From: Bacteroidota bacterium
GTDB lineage: Bacteria > Bacteroidota > Bacteroidia > Sphingobacteriales > Sphingobacteriaceae
Length of the DNA: 58,873 nucleotides
Assembly (NCBI GenBank): GCA_013287375.1
Contig: JABDDX010000006.1
Span: 1-58,873, forward strand
Direction: 5' to 3'
Shown here piece after piece: positions 1 through 9,110 of this stretch (within the stretch, counting starts at the first letter, position 1; each line of letters starts with the position of its first letter). The notes below the pieces were generated by a model. That model had not been told where the DNA came from and made no database searches. It saw nothing but the letters and a program-made list of their open reading frames with translations. Both the position numbers and the translations under genes were made by a program.

Positions 1-13
1 CGGACTTACAGAT

Positions 14-48
14 CGAAGAAGATTTCTCCCTCCGGTCGAAATGACAAG
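14..48. repeat. half copy of dispersed repeat family A
   Basis: The stretch carries the right arm (GAAGATTTCTCCCT, then GGTCGAAATGACA) of a dispersed palindromic repeat whose full copy lies at 14394-14482. The left arm is absent or lies beyond the window edge. It is non-coding and precedes the first gene. Confidence 0.6.
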
Positions 49-93
49 GTGGAGAAATAACAAAGGTGTAAAAACCGGAATAAAATTAAGATT

Positions 94-609
94 ATGGACA
101 TTCAGGAAAATATAATCAATAAAGTAGCGCAAAGCGGTTTGGTAACGCTTGATCCCGCTTCTTTCTATCCGCAGGGCGAACGTGTTTTGTATGATATTAA
201 AGATAACCTGTACATGGAGCTTATCCTGCGCGAAAAGGATTTCCGTGAGTTTGTAAAAACGCACGACTGGGCGCAGTATGCCGGTAAAAATGTAGCCATA
301 ACCTGCACCGCCGATGCTATTGTGCCTGCCTGGGCATATATGTTAATTGCCAATAGATTAGCACCACATGCTAGCGAGGTTGTTTTTGGTGATTTGGAGC
401 TGTTAGAGACCGTTTTGTTTATAAAAGGTATATCTGGCGCGGATCTGGAACAATATCGCGACCAGCGCATCGTTTTAAAGGGCTGTGGCGATATACCTGT
501 ACCGGTATCAGCCTATGTTGAACTGACGAAAAAATTAACGCCTATAGCCAAGAGCCTGATGTTTGGCGAACCTTGCTCTACGGTTCCTATTTATAAAAGG
601 AAAGATTAG
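94..609 (+). CDS. DUF2480 family protein
   Basis: A 171-residue soluble protein without signal peptide or membrane segment. I recognise the whole chain as DUF2480, a Bacteroidota-specific family of unknown function; the phrases FREFVKTHDW and CTADAIVPAWAYM are typical. Length is normal for the family. It is followed 69 bp later by DUF3108 and DUF3109 genes on the same strand, an arrangement compatible with one transcription unit. No catalytic motif can be named. Family assignment is from recall; function is unknown. Confidence 0.88.
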   Translation: MDIQENIINKVAQSGLVTLDPASFYPQGERVLYDIKDNLYMELILREKDFREFVKTHDWAQYAGKNVAITCTADAIVPAWAYMLIANRLAPHASEVVFGDLELLETVLFIKGISGADLEQYRDQRIVLKGCGDIPVPVSAYVELTKKLTPIAKSLMFGEPCSTVPIYKRKD

Positions 610-678
610 TCTTAAGCCGGAAGTCTTGAGTCAAATTACCGGGCTTTGAGACTTACAACAGACGATCATCACCCATAA

Positions 679-1458
679 ATGAAAAAATACTTTTTAACCT
701 TATTATTCATTACCGGTTCTATTAGCCTAACTATGGCGCAGGAGTTAACAATGGTTAATGACCCTGTTTTTAAGGTAGGCGAACAATTAAACTACCGTTT
801 AAAATATGGTTTCTTTACTGCTGCCGAAGCAGATCTTAAAGTTGAAAATACTGATATAAAGTATGATGGCCACCCGGCTTATCATATTGTAGTTGAGGGT
901 AAAACTGCCGGCTCGTTTGATGTTTTTTATAAGGTGCGCAACCGGTACGAAAGTTATGTGGATCAAAAAACGCTATTGCCTTATTATTATGCAGAGAACC
1001 GGCATGAAGGCAGCTGGAAACATAGCGATAAGGTATCCTTTAACCATGAAACCGATAAGATAACAGCAAATAAAGGTACGTATCCGTATACAGGTAAGGT
1101 GTTTGATTTTGTATCGGCCTATTATTTTGCCCGTACCATTGATATATCAAAAATGCACGTTGGCGATAAATTTGAGCTGAAGTATTTTTTGGATGACGGC
1201 ATCAACTCGCTAGGGATAACTTATGTGGGCAAAGAAAAGGTAACTTGTTCAATGGGTACATTTAATTGCCTTAAGTTTAACCCAACTATTATTCCGGGGC
1301 GTATATTTAAAAAGAATAGTAAGCTATATTTGTGGATTACTGACGATGACAACCGTATACCTGTAAAAGCGCAGGTTGAAGTTATTTTGGGCAGCATAAC
1401 CATGGATTTGACGGGAGCCAAAGGGCTTAAATTTCCGTTAAATCCTATAAAAGATTAA
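679..1458 (+). CDS. DUF3108 domain exported protein
   Basis: A 259-residue protein with a clear N-terminal signal peptide (MKKYFLTLLF... TMAQ, cut near residue 21). The mature part begins with FKVGEQLNYRLKYGFFTA, typical of DUF3108, a periplasmic beta-rich domain of unknown role. It is probably periplasmic or attached to the outer membrane. The stop codon lies 2 bp before the start of the DUF3109 gene, so the two are very likely co-transcribed. No enzymatic residues are recognised. Confidence 0.87.
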   Translation: MKKYFLTLLFITGSISLTMAQELTMVNDPVFKVGEQLNYRLKYGFFTAAEADLKVENTDIKYDGHPAYHIVVEGKTAGSFDVFYKVRNRYESYVDQKTLLPYYYAENRHEGSWKHSDKVSFNHETDKITANKGTYPYTGKVFDFVSAYYFARTIDISKMHVGDKFELKYFLDDGINSLGITYVGKEKVTCSMGTFNCLKFNPTIIPGRIFKKNSKLYLWITDDDNRIPVKAQVEVILGSITMDLTGAKGLKFPLNPIKD

Positions 1459-1460
1459 TT

Positions 1461-2027
1461 ATGATGATTGAAGTTGGGAGTGTATTGGTGCACGAGGATG
1501 TGGTGAAGAATAACTTTGTGTGCAATTTAAACAAGTGCAAAGGCGCTTGTTGCCTCGAGGGCGACTCCGGCGCGCCGTTAAATGCAGACGAGCTGGATAT
1601 ATTAAAAGAGATCTACCCAAAGGTGAAACCATACATGAACGCCAAAGGCATAGCGACTATTGAAAGAGTTGGCACCCATGTAACCGACTTTGAAGGTGAT
1701 TACACCACACCATGTGTTGATGTAAATAAAGAATGCGCCTACGTGGTATTTGAAAATGGCATCACCAAATGCGCTATTGAAAAAGCTTACGAGCATGGCG
1801 ACATCACCTGGAAAAAACCAATCTCCTGCCATTTATACCCCATCCGCATTACCAAATACCCTGAATTTGATGTGCTGAATTACGACCGCTGGAGCATTTG
1901 CAGCCCGGCCTGTACCTTCGGCGATGAATTGCAGGTACGTGTGCATGAATTTCTGAAAAATCCGCTCATCCGTAAATACGGCGAAGAATGGTATGAGGAG
2001 TTGGAAGACGCTGTTGCGAATTTGTAA
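1461..2027 (+). CDS. DUF3109 family cysteine-rich protein
   Basis: A 188-residue cytoplasmic protein. Near residue 22 it has a cysteine cluster (C-x5-C-x3-CC) and further cysteines around residues 75-150, including CAIEKAYEHGD and SCHLYPIR. This matches DUF3109, related to YkgJ-type CxxxCxxCC proteins thought to bind zinc or an Fe-S cluster. Function is not established. Two adjacent ATG codons (1461 and 1464) could both serve as start. It is the last gene of the DUF3108/DUF3109 pair and is followed by a small palindrome and a hairpin with a T-run. Confidence 0.87.
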   Translation: MMIEVGSVLVHEDVVKNNFVCNLNKCKGACCLEGDSGAPLNADELDILKEIYPKVKPYMNAKGIATIERVGTHVTDFEGDYTTPCVDVNKECAYVVFENGITKCAIEKAYEHGDITWKKPISCHLYPIRITKYPEFDVLNYDRWSICSPACTFGDELQVRVHEFLKNPLIRKYGEEWYEELEDAVANL

Positions 2028-2038
2028 ACTTCCCTTAT

Positions 2039-2072
2039 CGTCATTGCCACGCTATCGCTTACAGCAATGACG
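2039..2072. repeat. short family B palindrome
   Basis: CGTCATTGC (2039-2047) pairs with GCAATGACG (2064-2072), a perfect 9-bp inverted repeat just after the DUF3109 stop. The GTCATTGC end matches the larger copies at 23983-24066 and 57317-57400. Confidence 0.6.
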
Positions 2073-2096
2073 CTTTGTTTTTAGACAGCTTCTTAA

Positions 2097-2429
<333 letters not shown>

Positions 2430-2496
2430 CACATACCTGCCTTTTGCAATTAAATCTCTAATATTGTAACATACTTACCGTGGTATAATATTATTA

Positions 2497-3633
2497 ATGA
2501 AAACAGCTCTGATAACAGGTATTACCGGGCAGGATGGCGCATATTTAGCTGAGTTTTTGCTAAAGAAGGGCTACATGGTGCACGGTATCAAGCGCAGGGC
2601 ATCATCATTCAATACAGATCGTATCGATCATCTATACCATGATCCGCATGAGCCTAATGTTAAATTCAAGCTACATTACGGCGATTTGACTGATTCAACC
2701 AATCTAATCAGACTCATCCAGGAAATTCAACCTGATGAAATATATAACCTTGCAGCCCAAAGCCATGTAATGGTAAGTTTTGATACACCTGAATATACCG
2801 CCAACGCGGACGGGATAGGTGTATTACGGATACTGGAAGCAGTGCGTTTATTAGGCTTAAGCAAAAAAACAAGAATATACCAGGCCTCCACATCCGAACT
2901 TTATGGTTTGGTTCAGCAAGTGCCGCAAAGTGAAACCACGCCGTTTTACCCGCGGTCGCCATATGCGGTGGCTAAAATGTACGGTTACTGGATCATTGTA
3001 AACTATCGCGAAGCATATAACATGTATGCCTGCAATGGTATACTTTTTAACCATGAAAGCCCGGTACGCGGCGAAACCTTCGTAACCCGGAAGATTACCC
3101 GCGCGGTATCAAAAATAGCTTTGGGTTTGCAGGATGTTTTATACCTCGGCAACCTATCGGCGCAACGGGATTGGGGCCATGCCAAAGATTACGTGGAAGC
3201 CATGTGGCTAATGCTGCAGCAGGATAAAGCCGAAGATTTTGTAATAGCCACCGGAATAACCACCACCGTTAGGGAATTTATAAAAATGGCCTTTTTAGAG
3301 TTAGGTATAGAAGTTGAGTTTAGCGGTAAGGATCAAAACGAAAAAGGTGTTATTATTGATATTGACGAACAAAAGGTTAGTGAATTTGGTTTAAACCCTG
3401 ATGCCTTACGATTTGGCCAGACGGTGGTTAAGGTTGATCCGAAATATTTTAGGCCAACCGAGGTTGATTTGTTAATTGGCGACGCATCAAAAGCAAAACA
3501 AAAACTAGGCTGGCAACCTAAATACAGTCTACAGGCTTTGGTGAGTGACATGGTAAAGTCGGATTTGCACTTAGTAAAGAGAGACGATTATTTGAAAAAA
3601 GGTGGTTATAAAACACTTAACTACTTTGAATAA
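2497..3633 (+). CDS. gmd: GDP-mannose 4,6-dehydratase
   Basis: Converts GDP-D-mannose to GDP-4-keto-6-deoxy-D-mannose, the precursor of GDP-fucose and related sugars. The 378-residue chain is an extended SDR: the NADP-binding TGITGQDG lies at residues 7-14, and the catalytic set T132/E134 (STSELYG) with Y156-x3-K160 (SPYAVAK) is intact. [15 protein letters not shown] at 185-199 is typical of Gmd. No GDP-fucose synthase gene follows here, so the partner is elsewhere. The next gene begins 10 bp after the stop and may be co-transcribed. Confidence 0.95.
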   Translation: MKTALITGITGQDGAYLAEFLLKKGYMVHGIKRRASSFNTDRIDHLYHDPHEPNVKFKLHYGDLTDSTNLIRLIQEIQPDEIYNLAAQSHVMVSFDTPEYTANADGIGVLRILEAVRLLGLSKKTRIYQASTSELYGLVQQVPQSETTPFYPRSPYAVAKMYGYWIIVNYREAYNMYACNGILFNHESPVRGETFVTRKITRAVSKIALGLQDVLYLGNLSAQRDWGHAKDYVEAMWLMLQQDKAEDFVIATGITTTVREFIKMAFLELGIEVEFSGKDQNEKGVIIDIDEQKVSEFGLNPDALRFGQTVVKVDPKYFRPTEVDLLIGDASKAKQKLGWQPKYSLQALVSDMVKSDLHLVKRDDYLKKGGYKTLNYFE

Positions 3634-3643
3634 AATATTAAAT

Positions 3644-5257
3644 ATGAAAAGAATATTTACAAGCATTATATTATTACTATCCATCATTGGCGTTGCCCGA
3701 TCTCAGTCGGAGTATATGCCATACTCCTATCAATCGTACCAAAAGTTTAATGGCATCGAGTACTCAACCTCAACCAATGAGCATACTGCGTTTAAACCTT
3801 ACATAATCGATTCGGTAACTAAAGGTCGTTATGATTCATTAATGAATTACAATAATGATGGCAAGCAACATAGCTGGGGTTACAATAAGCTATTTAACGA
3901 GCATTTGATCGACATAAAATCAAAAAACAGTACTTTTTATGCTGATTTACTACCCAACTTTACCATGGGCAAAAATTTATCAGACGCTAAAGAAAGCACT
4001 TCATTAGTATCGTACGGAGCTCAAATTGGCGGTACGGTAGGTACTAAATTGTATTACTATGCTAGTTGGTACGGCAACCAGGGTAATTTTCCGGCTTACG
4101 AAACGAATTACATTAACCAAACCGGTATTATCCCCGGCGAAGCAAGGGCTAAAGTTTATGGCCTTGATAGCTACGACTGGCAATATTATACCGCAGTTAT
4201 ATCCTACACACCAAACAAGTATTTAAATATTACCGCCGGTAACGATAAAAATTTTATTGGTGATGGTTATCGTTCGCTTTTTTTATCTGATTACATATCA
4301 CCTTATCCATTTTTTAAATTAACAGGCACACTGGGTAATGTACAATATACTGCCATGTGGGCACATTTTGATGATCCGGAGGATTTAGATGCCAATGGTA
4401 ACCCTCGCCAGAAATGGGGCGTTTTCCATTACCTTGATTGGAACGTTAGCAAAAAGCTTTCCTTTGGTTTCTTCGATTCGGTTATTTGGTATGATAAGGA
4501 TGATGCAGGCCATGAGCGTGGTTTTGATGTAACCTATTTAAACCCGATCACTTTTTTACGCCCGCTTGAGGCATCAAATGGTTCGCCAGATAACGCGTTG
4601 ATCGGCTTTACAGGAAAATATAAACTAACCGATGGTATCACAGGCTATGGCCAATTTATGCTTGACGAATTCCAGGCAAAACAGTTTTTTACGGATAATG
4701 GCAGCTCCCGTAATAAATATGGTTACCAGCTGGGTATAAAAGGCGCAAATATGTTTGGCGTACAAGGCTTAAATTATTTGTTGGAAACCAATAATGTAAA
4801 ACCATATACTTACTCTGAACGTGGCCCTATCCTGAGCTTTACAGGTAACGGCGCACCATTGGCACACCCCTGGGGTGCTAACTTCAGGGAATTAGTTGGT
4901 CAATTAAATTACAGCTACAAAAGATTTGATTTCTCAGGAGAGGCTGATTACGGACATTACGGACAAGACCCTTTAACCGGGCAGGATTACGGCATGGATC
5001 CATATCAGGATTATACCACCCCTGCTAAACTGGAAGGTAACTACATTGGCCAGGGTGTAACAACCAATATGTATTATCTGGAAGGAAAAGTGGCTTATGT
5101 ACTTAATCCCAAATACAATTTAAGGATAGAACTTACTGCTTTATATCGAGATGAAAAGAATGCTGATTATGATGATAAAACCACCTTGTTTACCATCGGT
5201 ATCCGCAGCTCATTCCGCCAGATATACGATGATATAGCTGCTCCTAAAACGCATTAA
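3644..5257 (+). CDS. outer-membrane RemB/Wzi-like barrel protein
   Basis: A 537-residue exported protein. I choose ATG 3644 because it starts a good signal peptide (MKRIFTSIILLLSIIGVARSQ); a GTG 42 bp upstream lies inside gmd and gives no better start. The mature chain is rich in Tyr, Gly, Asn and alternating beta strands, as in outer-membrane barrels. Phrases such as FIGDGYRSLFLSDYISPYPF resemble the Flavobacterium gliding-associated protein RemB and Wzi-type capsule-assembly barrels. Adjacency to gmd fits a role in surface polysaccharide, but this is inference. Confidence 0.7.
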   Translation: MKRIFTSIILLLSIIGVARSQSEYMPYSYQSYQKFNGIEYSTSTNEHTAFKPYIIDSVTKGRYDSLMNYNNDGKQHSWGYNKLFNEHLIDIKSKNSTFYADLLPNFTMGKNLSDAKESTSLVSYGAQIGGTVGTKLYYYASWYGNQGNFPAYETNYINQTGIIPGEARAKVYGLDSYDWQYYTAVISYTPNKYLNITAGNDKNFIGDGYRSLFLSDYISPYPFFKLTGTLGNVQYTAMWAHFDDPEDLDANGNPRQKWGVFHYLDWNVSKKLSFGFFDSVIWYDKDDAGHERGFDVTYLNPITFLRPLEASNGSPDNALIGFTGKYKLTDGITGYGQFMLDEFQAKQFFTDNGSSRNKYGYQLGIKGANMFGVQGLNYLLETNNVKPYTYSERGPILSFTGNGAPLAHPWGANFRELVGQLNYSYKRFDFSGEADYGHYGQDPLTGQDYGMDPYQDYTTPAKLEGNYIGQGVTTNMYYLEGKVAYVLNPKYNLRIELTALYRDEKNADYDDKTTLFTIGIRSSFRQIYDDIAAPKTH

Positions 5258-5260
5258 TTA

Positions 5261-5402
5261 TTTGATGTGCAGATAATGATAATTAATGTGCAAATGTGCA
5301 GATAGGGATTTAGAAGAAGCATTGTAATCATCTGGACATACGCATTTTGAAATCTGCACATCTGTGGCATCTGCATATTTGCACATCCTCTCATCTGCAC
5401 AT
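5261..5402. repeat. dispersed repeat family H (TGCACATCTG words)
   Basis: The gap between two convergent genes is filled with variants of the words GTGCAGAT, TGCAAATGTGCAGAT and ATTTGCACATC, the second half being roughly the inverse of the first. A similar block lies at 56515-56650. The block could fold into a long imperfect hairpin and end transcription from both sides. Confidence 0.7.
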
Positions 5403-7337
5403 TTAAGATGCAATCGTATGCGCTTTGCGTTTACCTGCTATGGTTTTAACCTTAGCGGCAATTGATGTGGCATCATAACCGCATTCGGCCCATAGTTCAG
5501 GCTGCTCGCCGTGCTCAATAATATGGTCAGGAATACCAAGACGAACTACATCAGCTTTGTATTTATGATCAGCCATAAATTCTAATACAGCGCTTCCCAT
5601 ACCACCCTCCAGGCAACCATCTTCAACAGTAATTACTTTATTGAATTTCTTGAAAACATCATGCAGTAAAGCTTCATCCAAAGGTTTTACAAAACGCAAA
5701 TCGTAATGAGCAGGGTAATAACCTTCGGTGTTTAGTTCGGTAGTAGCTTTTACCACTTCGTTGCCAATGGTTCCTATGGTTAGTATGGCAACTTCTTCGC
5801 CATCGCATACTTTACGGCCCTTGCCAACAGGTATGGCTTTCATTGGGCGTTGCCAGTCAACCATAACGCCACTGCCACGCGGATAGCGTATTACAAACGG
5901 CCCCATATCGTCCTGCTGTGCAGTGAACATCAGATTACGTAGTTCTTCCTCGTTCATAGGTGCTGATACCGTCATATTCGGGATACAACGCATATAAGCC
6001 AGATCATAAGCGCCATGATGCGTTGGGCCATCGGCACCGGCTATTCCGGCACGGTCAAGGCAAAAAACAACATTTAGTTTTTGTATAGCCACATCATGTA
6101 TCACCTGGTCATACGCCCTTTGCATAAAGCTGGAGTATATGTTACAAAACGGGATCAATCCCTGCGAAGCTAATCCGGCTGAAAAAGTTACCGCATGCTG
6201 TTCGGCAATACCTACGTCAAATGCACGGTTAGGCATAGCCTTCATCATCAGGTTTAATGAACATCCTGATGGCATTGCCGGGGTAATGCCCATTATTTTA
6301 GGGTTTTGCTCGGCAAGCTCGATTATAGTATGGCCAAAAACATCCTGGTATTTCGGAGGTTGAGGCTTATCGTATTTAGTCTTTTTAATTTCGCCGGTTA
6401 TCTTATCAAATAAGCCGGGGGCATGCCACTTGGTCTGGTCTTTTTCGGCTAAAGCATAACCTTTGCCCTTGGTGGTAACGCAATGCAATAGTTTTGGCCC
6501 CGGTATATCGCGCAGGTCTTTAAGCACTTTAACCAAATGCTCTACATCGTGCCCGTCAATCGGCCCAAAATAGCGGAATTGCAATGCCTCAAAAAAGTTA
6601 CTGCGTTTAAGTAGCGTGCCCTTAATGCTTTTCTCAATTTTCTTAGCGAATTTAAAAGCATCTGGCCCCATTGCCGATATTTTGGTAAGCACCGTAGCAA
6701 TATCATCCCTAAAACGGTTATAAGGCTTGGATGTAGTAATATCTGTTAAATATTCCTTCAAAGCACCCACGTTAGGGTCAATAGCCATGTTATTATCATT
6801 CAGGATAACCAACAGGTTCGAGTTTTCGATACCGGCATGGTTTAATGCTTCAAAAGCTATACCCGCGGTCATGGCGCCATCGCCGATAACGGCAACGTGC
6901 TGCCTGTCGGTTTCGCCTTTATAATGCGACGCAACGGCCATACCCAATGCCACCGAGATAGAGGTAGAAGAATGCCCTACGCCAAAGGCATCATAAATAC
7001 TTTCAGAACGTTTAGGGAAGCCGCTTATGCCCTTATAAAGACGGTTGGTATGAAACTGATCGCGGCGACCGGTTAATATTTTATGGCCGTAAGCCTGGTG
7101 ACCAACGTCCCAAACTAACTGGTCGTAAGGGGTGTTAAGTACATATTGCAGGGCCACAGTTAATTCAACAACACCTAAACTCGCGGCAAAATGGCCGCCA
7201 TTTACCGATACCACATCTATAATATATTGGCGTAATTCCTGACAAACCTGCTCGAGTTGAGCCTCTGTAAGTTGCTTTAGATCAGAGGGGTATTGTATGT
7301 TTTGAAGTAAATTCCCGGCGGGTACCTGCATTGCCAT
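5403..7337 (-). CDS. dxs: 1-deoxy-D-xylulose-5-phosphate synthase
   Basis: First enzyme of the MEP isoprenoid pathway, condensing pyruvate with glyceraldehyde 3-phosphate using thiamine diphosphate. The 644-residue chain has the conserved His of GGHFAASLG (H50), WDVGHQAYGHK (H80), the thiamine diphosphate/Mg motif GDGAMTAGIAFE starting near residue 152, and the transketolase pyrimidine-binding segment DRAGIAGADGPTHHG. Length is normal. The ORF can start at M1 or M3. A palindrome overlapping a likely -7 box lies at 7352-7370. It is a single gene, convergent with the barrel gene. Confidence 0.96.
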   Translation of the reverse strand: MAMQVPAGNLLQNIQYPSDLKQLTEAQLEQVCQELRQYIIDVVSVNGGHFAASLGVVELTVALQYVLNTPYDQLVWDVGHQAYGHKILTGRRDQFHTNRLYKGISGFPKRSESIYDAFGVGHSSTSISVALGMAVASHYKGETDRQHVAVIGDGAMTAGIAFEALNHAGIENSNLLVILNDNNMAIDPNVGALKEYLTDITTSKPYNRFRDDIATVLTKISAMGPDAFKFAKKIEKSIKGTLLKRSNFFEALQFRYFGPIDGHDVEHLVKVLKDLRDIPGPKLLHCVTTKGKGYALAEKDQTKWHAPGLFDKITGEIKKTKYDKPQPPKYQDVFGHTIIELAEQNPKIMGITPAMPSGCSLNLMMKAMPNRAFDVGIAEQHAVTFSAGLASQGLIPFCNIYSSFMQRAYDQVIHDVAIQKLNVVFCLDRAGIAGADGPTHHGAYDLAYMRCIPNMTVSAPMNEEELRNLMFTAQQDDMGPFVIRYPRGSGVMVDWQRPMKAIPVGKGRKVCDGEEVAILTIGTIGNEVVKATTELNTEGYYPAHYDLRFVKPLDEALLHDVFKKFNKVITVEDGCLEGGMGSAVLEFMADHKYKADVVRLGIPDHIIEHGEQPELWAECGYDATSIAAKVKTIAGKRKAHTIAS

Positions 7338-7351
7338 TCTTAACAGTATTT

Positions 7352-7370
7352 TAACTTACAAAGTAAGTTA
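7352..7370 (-). promoter_or_regulatory. probable dxs promoter with palindrome
   Basis: TAACTTAC (7352-7359), AAA and GTAAGTTA (7363-7370) form a perfect 8-bp inverted repeat. On the minus strand it contains TTACTTTG (7366-7359), one mismatch from the Bacteroidota -7 box TAnnTTTG, about 20 bp upstream of the dxs start. A regulator bound here would cover the promoter. Binding is inferred. Confidence 0.5.
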
Positions 7371-7410
7371 TTTAATTCGGAAAACAGATACAGTTAGTGT
7401 AATAAAATAT

Positions 7411-7471
7411 ACTCACCCGGCTACGCTGCAGTGGTCGACTTCTCTATCGCTGTGCGATATAGAGGTAAAAA
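7411..7471. repeat. dispersed repeat family G, copy 1
   Basis: Contains CACCCGGCTACGCTGCAGTGG, then GTCGACTTCTCTAT and a small hairpin. It is the inverse of the block at 54201-54261 (AGAGGGTCGACC, then GCGCAGCGTAG and GGGGTGAGTC), so it is a mobile or amplified intergenic element. Confidence 0.65.
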
Positions 7472-7489
7472 CAGTGAGCATCTTTTATA

Positions 7490-7528
7490 CTTGTTGTCAT
7501 TTCTCCCTTCGGTCGAAATGACAACAAG
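7490..7528. repeat. family A palindrome, short copy
   Basis: CTTGTTGTCATTTC (7490-7503) and GAAATGACAACAAG (7515-7528) are perfectly complementary over 14 bp, with the family A loop sequence between them. It lies after the stop of the lipoprotein gene and upstream of dxs and may act as a terminator. Confidence 0.65.
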
Positions 7529-7559
7529 ATGAGCCTGTTTCCCAGATCAGTTTGCTACA

Positions 7560-8054
7560 TTATTTTGCTTTGTAAAACGAAAGAATAACATAAGCGGTTT
7601 TGTCGCCAAGGCTTACCGGTAATCTTAGTATCATATTAGTGCCGTCAATACTTGCTACAATTAATTGATAGCCTTGCTGTACCTTACCGGCGCTATCTCC
7701 CTGATATAGTTTCTTAAACTGAAAAACCTCGCCATTACTGTTATTGTAAGACCAGAAAATAGTTTGTGAGGTACCATTACTTAGGGTGTAGATACCGTTA
7801 CCACTATTGGTTAAATTCCATGTACTGCCATTAAAGGCCTCAGGAGCTGCCTGGTTAAATATAGCCTGAACGGTGCCCGGCAATAAGCCGTCATAGCTTA
7901 CCTTAGTAAGCGTCCAATTACCCACAAACCTTGCCCGCGAAGCACCGGCAACAGTTGCAGGAAGTTTTTTAACTGTTGAACAGGATAAAATGGCCAATAT
8001 TAAGGAGGCCATCAGAATTGATATTTGGAATTTCCTTTTCATAATTTTCATCAT
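7560..8054 (-). CDS. lipocalin-like lipoprotein
   Basis: A 164-residue lipoprotein: the signal peptide ends in the lipobox LAILSC with Cys near residue 25. The mature domain, about 135 residues, starts FVGNWTLTKVSYDG, the entry strand of small lipocalin-like Bacteroidota lipoproteins, and finishes with MILRLPVSLGDKTAYVILSFYK. Its ATG overlaps the stop of the upstream OmpA-type gene by one base (TAATG), so the two are translationally coupled. Ligand and function are unknown. Confidence 0.72.
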   Translation of the reverse strand: MMKIMKRKFQISILMASLILAILSCSTVKKLPATVAGASRARFVGNWTLTKVSYDGLLPGTVQAIFNQAAPEAFNGSTWNLTNSGNGIYTLSNGTSQTIFWSYNNSNGEVFQFKKLYQGDSAGKVQQGYQLIVASIDGTNMILRLPVSLGDKTAYVILSFYKAK

Positions 8055-8740
8055 TATTGCCCTTGTGCTGCTTCTTGCTTCATTTGATCATTTGCAACAA
8101 TCACAATCTCTACACGACGGTTTTGCGCGCGGCCGTCAGTTGTACTGTTTGATGCGATGGGTTCTGTTTCCCCCTTGCCTTGGGTGGTTAAGCGTGCTCC
8201 ATCTACCCCCTGCTGTACCAAAAATAATTTCACCGCTCCCGCTCTTCTTATAGAAAGATCCATGTTATGGGCTGCCGTTCCGGTGCTATCGGTATGACCG
8301 ACCACGAGAATGTTAGTTTGAGGGTTGTTTTGCAACGATACAGCCAGCTGTTTCAGGCTATTTTGTGCATCGGGTTTAAGGTAAGTTTTGTCGATATCAA
8401 ACAAAATCCCTGAATCGAATTTTACTAATATACCTTCCCCTGCGCGGGTTACGGAGGCGCCGGCTACTGATTGCTTTATCTCGGCAGCCTGCTTGTCCAT
8501 CTTATGACCAATCAAACCGCCAGCGGTTCCGCCAACAGCGCCTCCAACAATAGCACCAATTGCAGTATTGCCTGCTGCCCTGCCAATAAATGCCCCTAAG
8601 ATGCCCCCACCGGCTGCACCTATTGCTGCTCCTTTTTGTGTTTTGGTAAATGAATTACAACCTGAGTATAACATACTTGCTGTGGCTATCCACATACTCA
8701 CAATAATCACTTTTAATTCTATTTTTTTCATTTGTAACAT
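8054..8740 (-). CDS. OmpA-family lipoprotein with glycine zipper
   Basis: A 228-residue cell-envelope lipoprotein. After a lipobox (SMLYSGC) comes a glycine-zipper segment (GAAIGAAGGGILGAFIGRAAG and AIVGGAVGGTAGGLIGHK, residues about 35-80), followed by an OmpA C-terminal peptidoglycan-binding domain: VVGHTDSTGTAAHNMDLSIRRA and the closing NRRVEIVI. It probably tethers outer membrane to peptidoglycan. Starts at 8740 (MLQMKK) or 8731 (MKK) are both possible. It forms an operon with the downstream lipocalin-like gene. Confidence 0.88.
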   Translation of the reverse strand: MLQMKKIELKVIIVSMWIATASMLYSGCNSFTKTQKGAAIGAAGGGILGAFIGRAAGNTAIGAIVGGAVGGTAGGLIGHKMDKQAAEIKQSVAGASVTRAGEGILVKFDSGILFDIDKTYLKPDAQNSLKQLAVSLQNNPQTNILVVGHTDSTGTAAHNMDLSIRRAGAVKLFLVQQGVDGARLTTQGKGETEPIASNSTTDGRAQNRRVEIVIVANDQMKQEAAQGQ

Positions 8741-9110
8741 TTTTGTTATATTGAAACAACAATTTTAATAAAATGTTATATGCTCTCAAAAATAAATTAT
8801 GTGTATTGTAATGAGTGTCTACACTTGTTAAACGTAGGCCAGTATATGGCTAGAGAAGAAGATTTCTTCCGATGCTCTAAATGACAAGGATTTTCAGGAA
8901 AGCAGAAACTACCAAAACACTCAATTTTCCATCAAAAATCAAGTAAAAGCAAGCAAAAAATGATGCTTTTCAATCGTTTTCACGACTAAAATGGGTGTTT
9001 TTCAGCCTAAAAAAGACTAAAATATGATCCAAAAATCACCTTTTTATGGACATTTTGGGACTTTTTATTACTCTTTTACGCCGCTTGTGTCATGGTATAG
9101 TATAGCAGCG
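8741..9110. other. gene-free stretch with repeat half copy and AT-rich inverted repeats
   Basis: No ORF is supported. A half copy of family A lies at about 8851-8889. Beyond it an AT-rich part holds loose inverted repeats, for example AAAACACTCAATTTT against AAAATGGGTGTTTT, and AAAAAGACTAAAAT against ATTTTGGGACTTTTT. It may hold the OmpA-type gene's promoter on one side and a terminator for the glycosyltransferase on the other. Confidence 0.5.

Noticed and set aside
3602..3643. GTG start extending the barrel gene into gmd
   Set aside because: ATG 3644 starts a normal signal peptide; the extension has no signal and overlaps gmd by 32 bp.
8991..9000. Possible fourth ECF promoter (CGACTAAA on the plus strand)
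   Set aside because: No TGTAAGG is found 14 nt upstream and no plus-strand gene follows.
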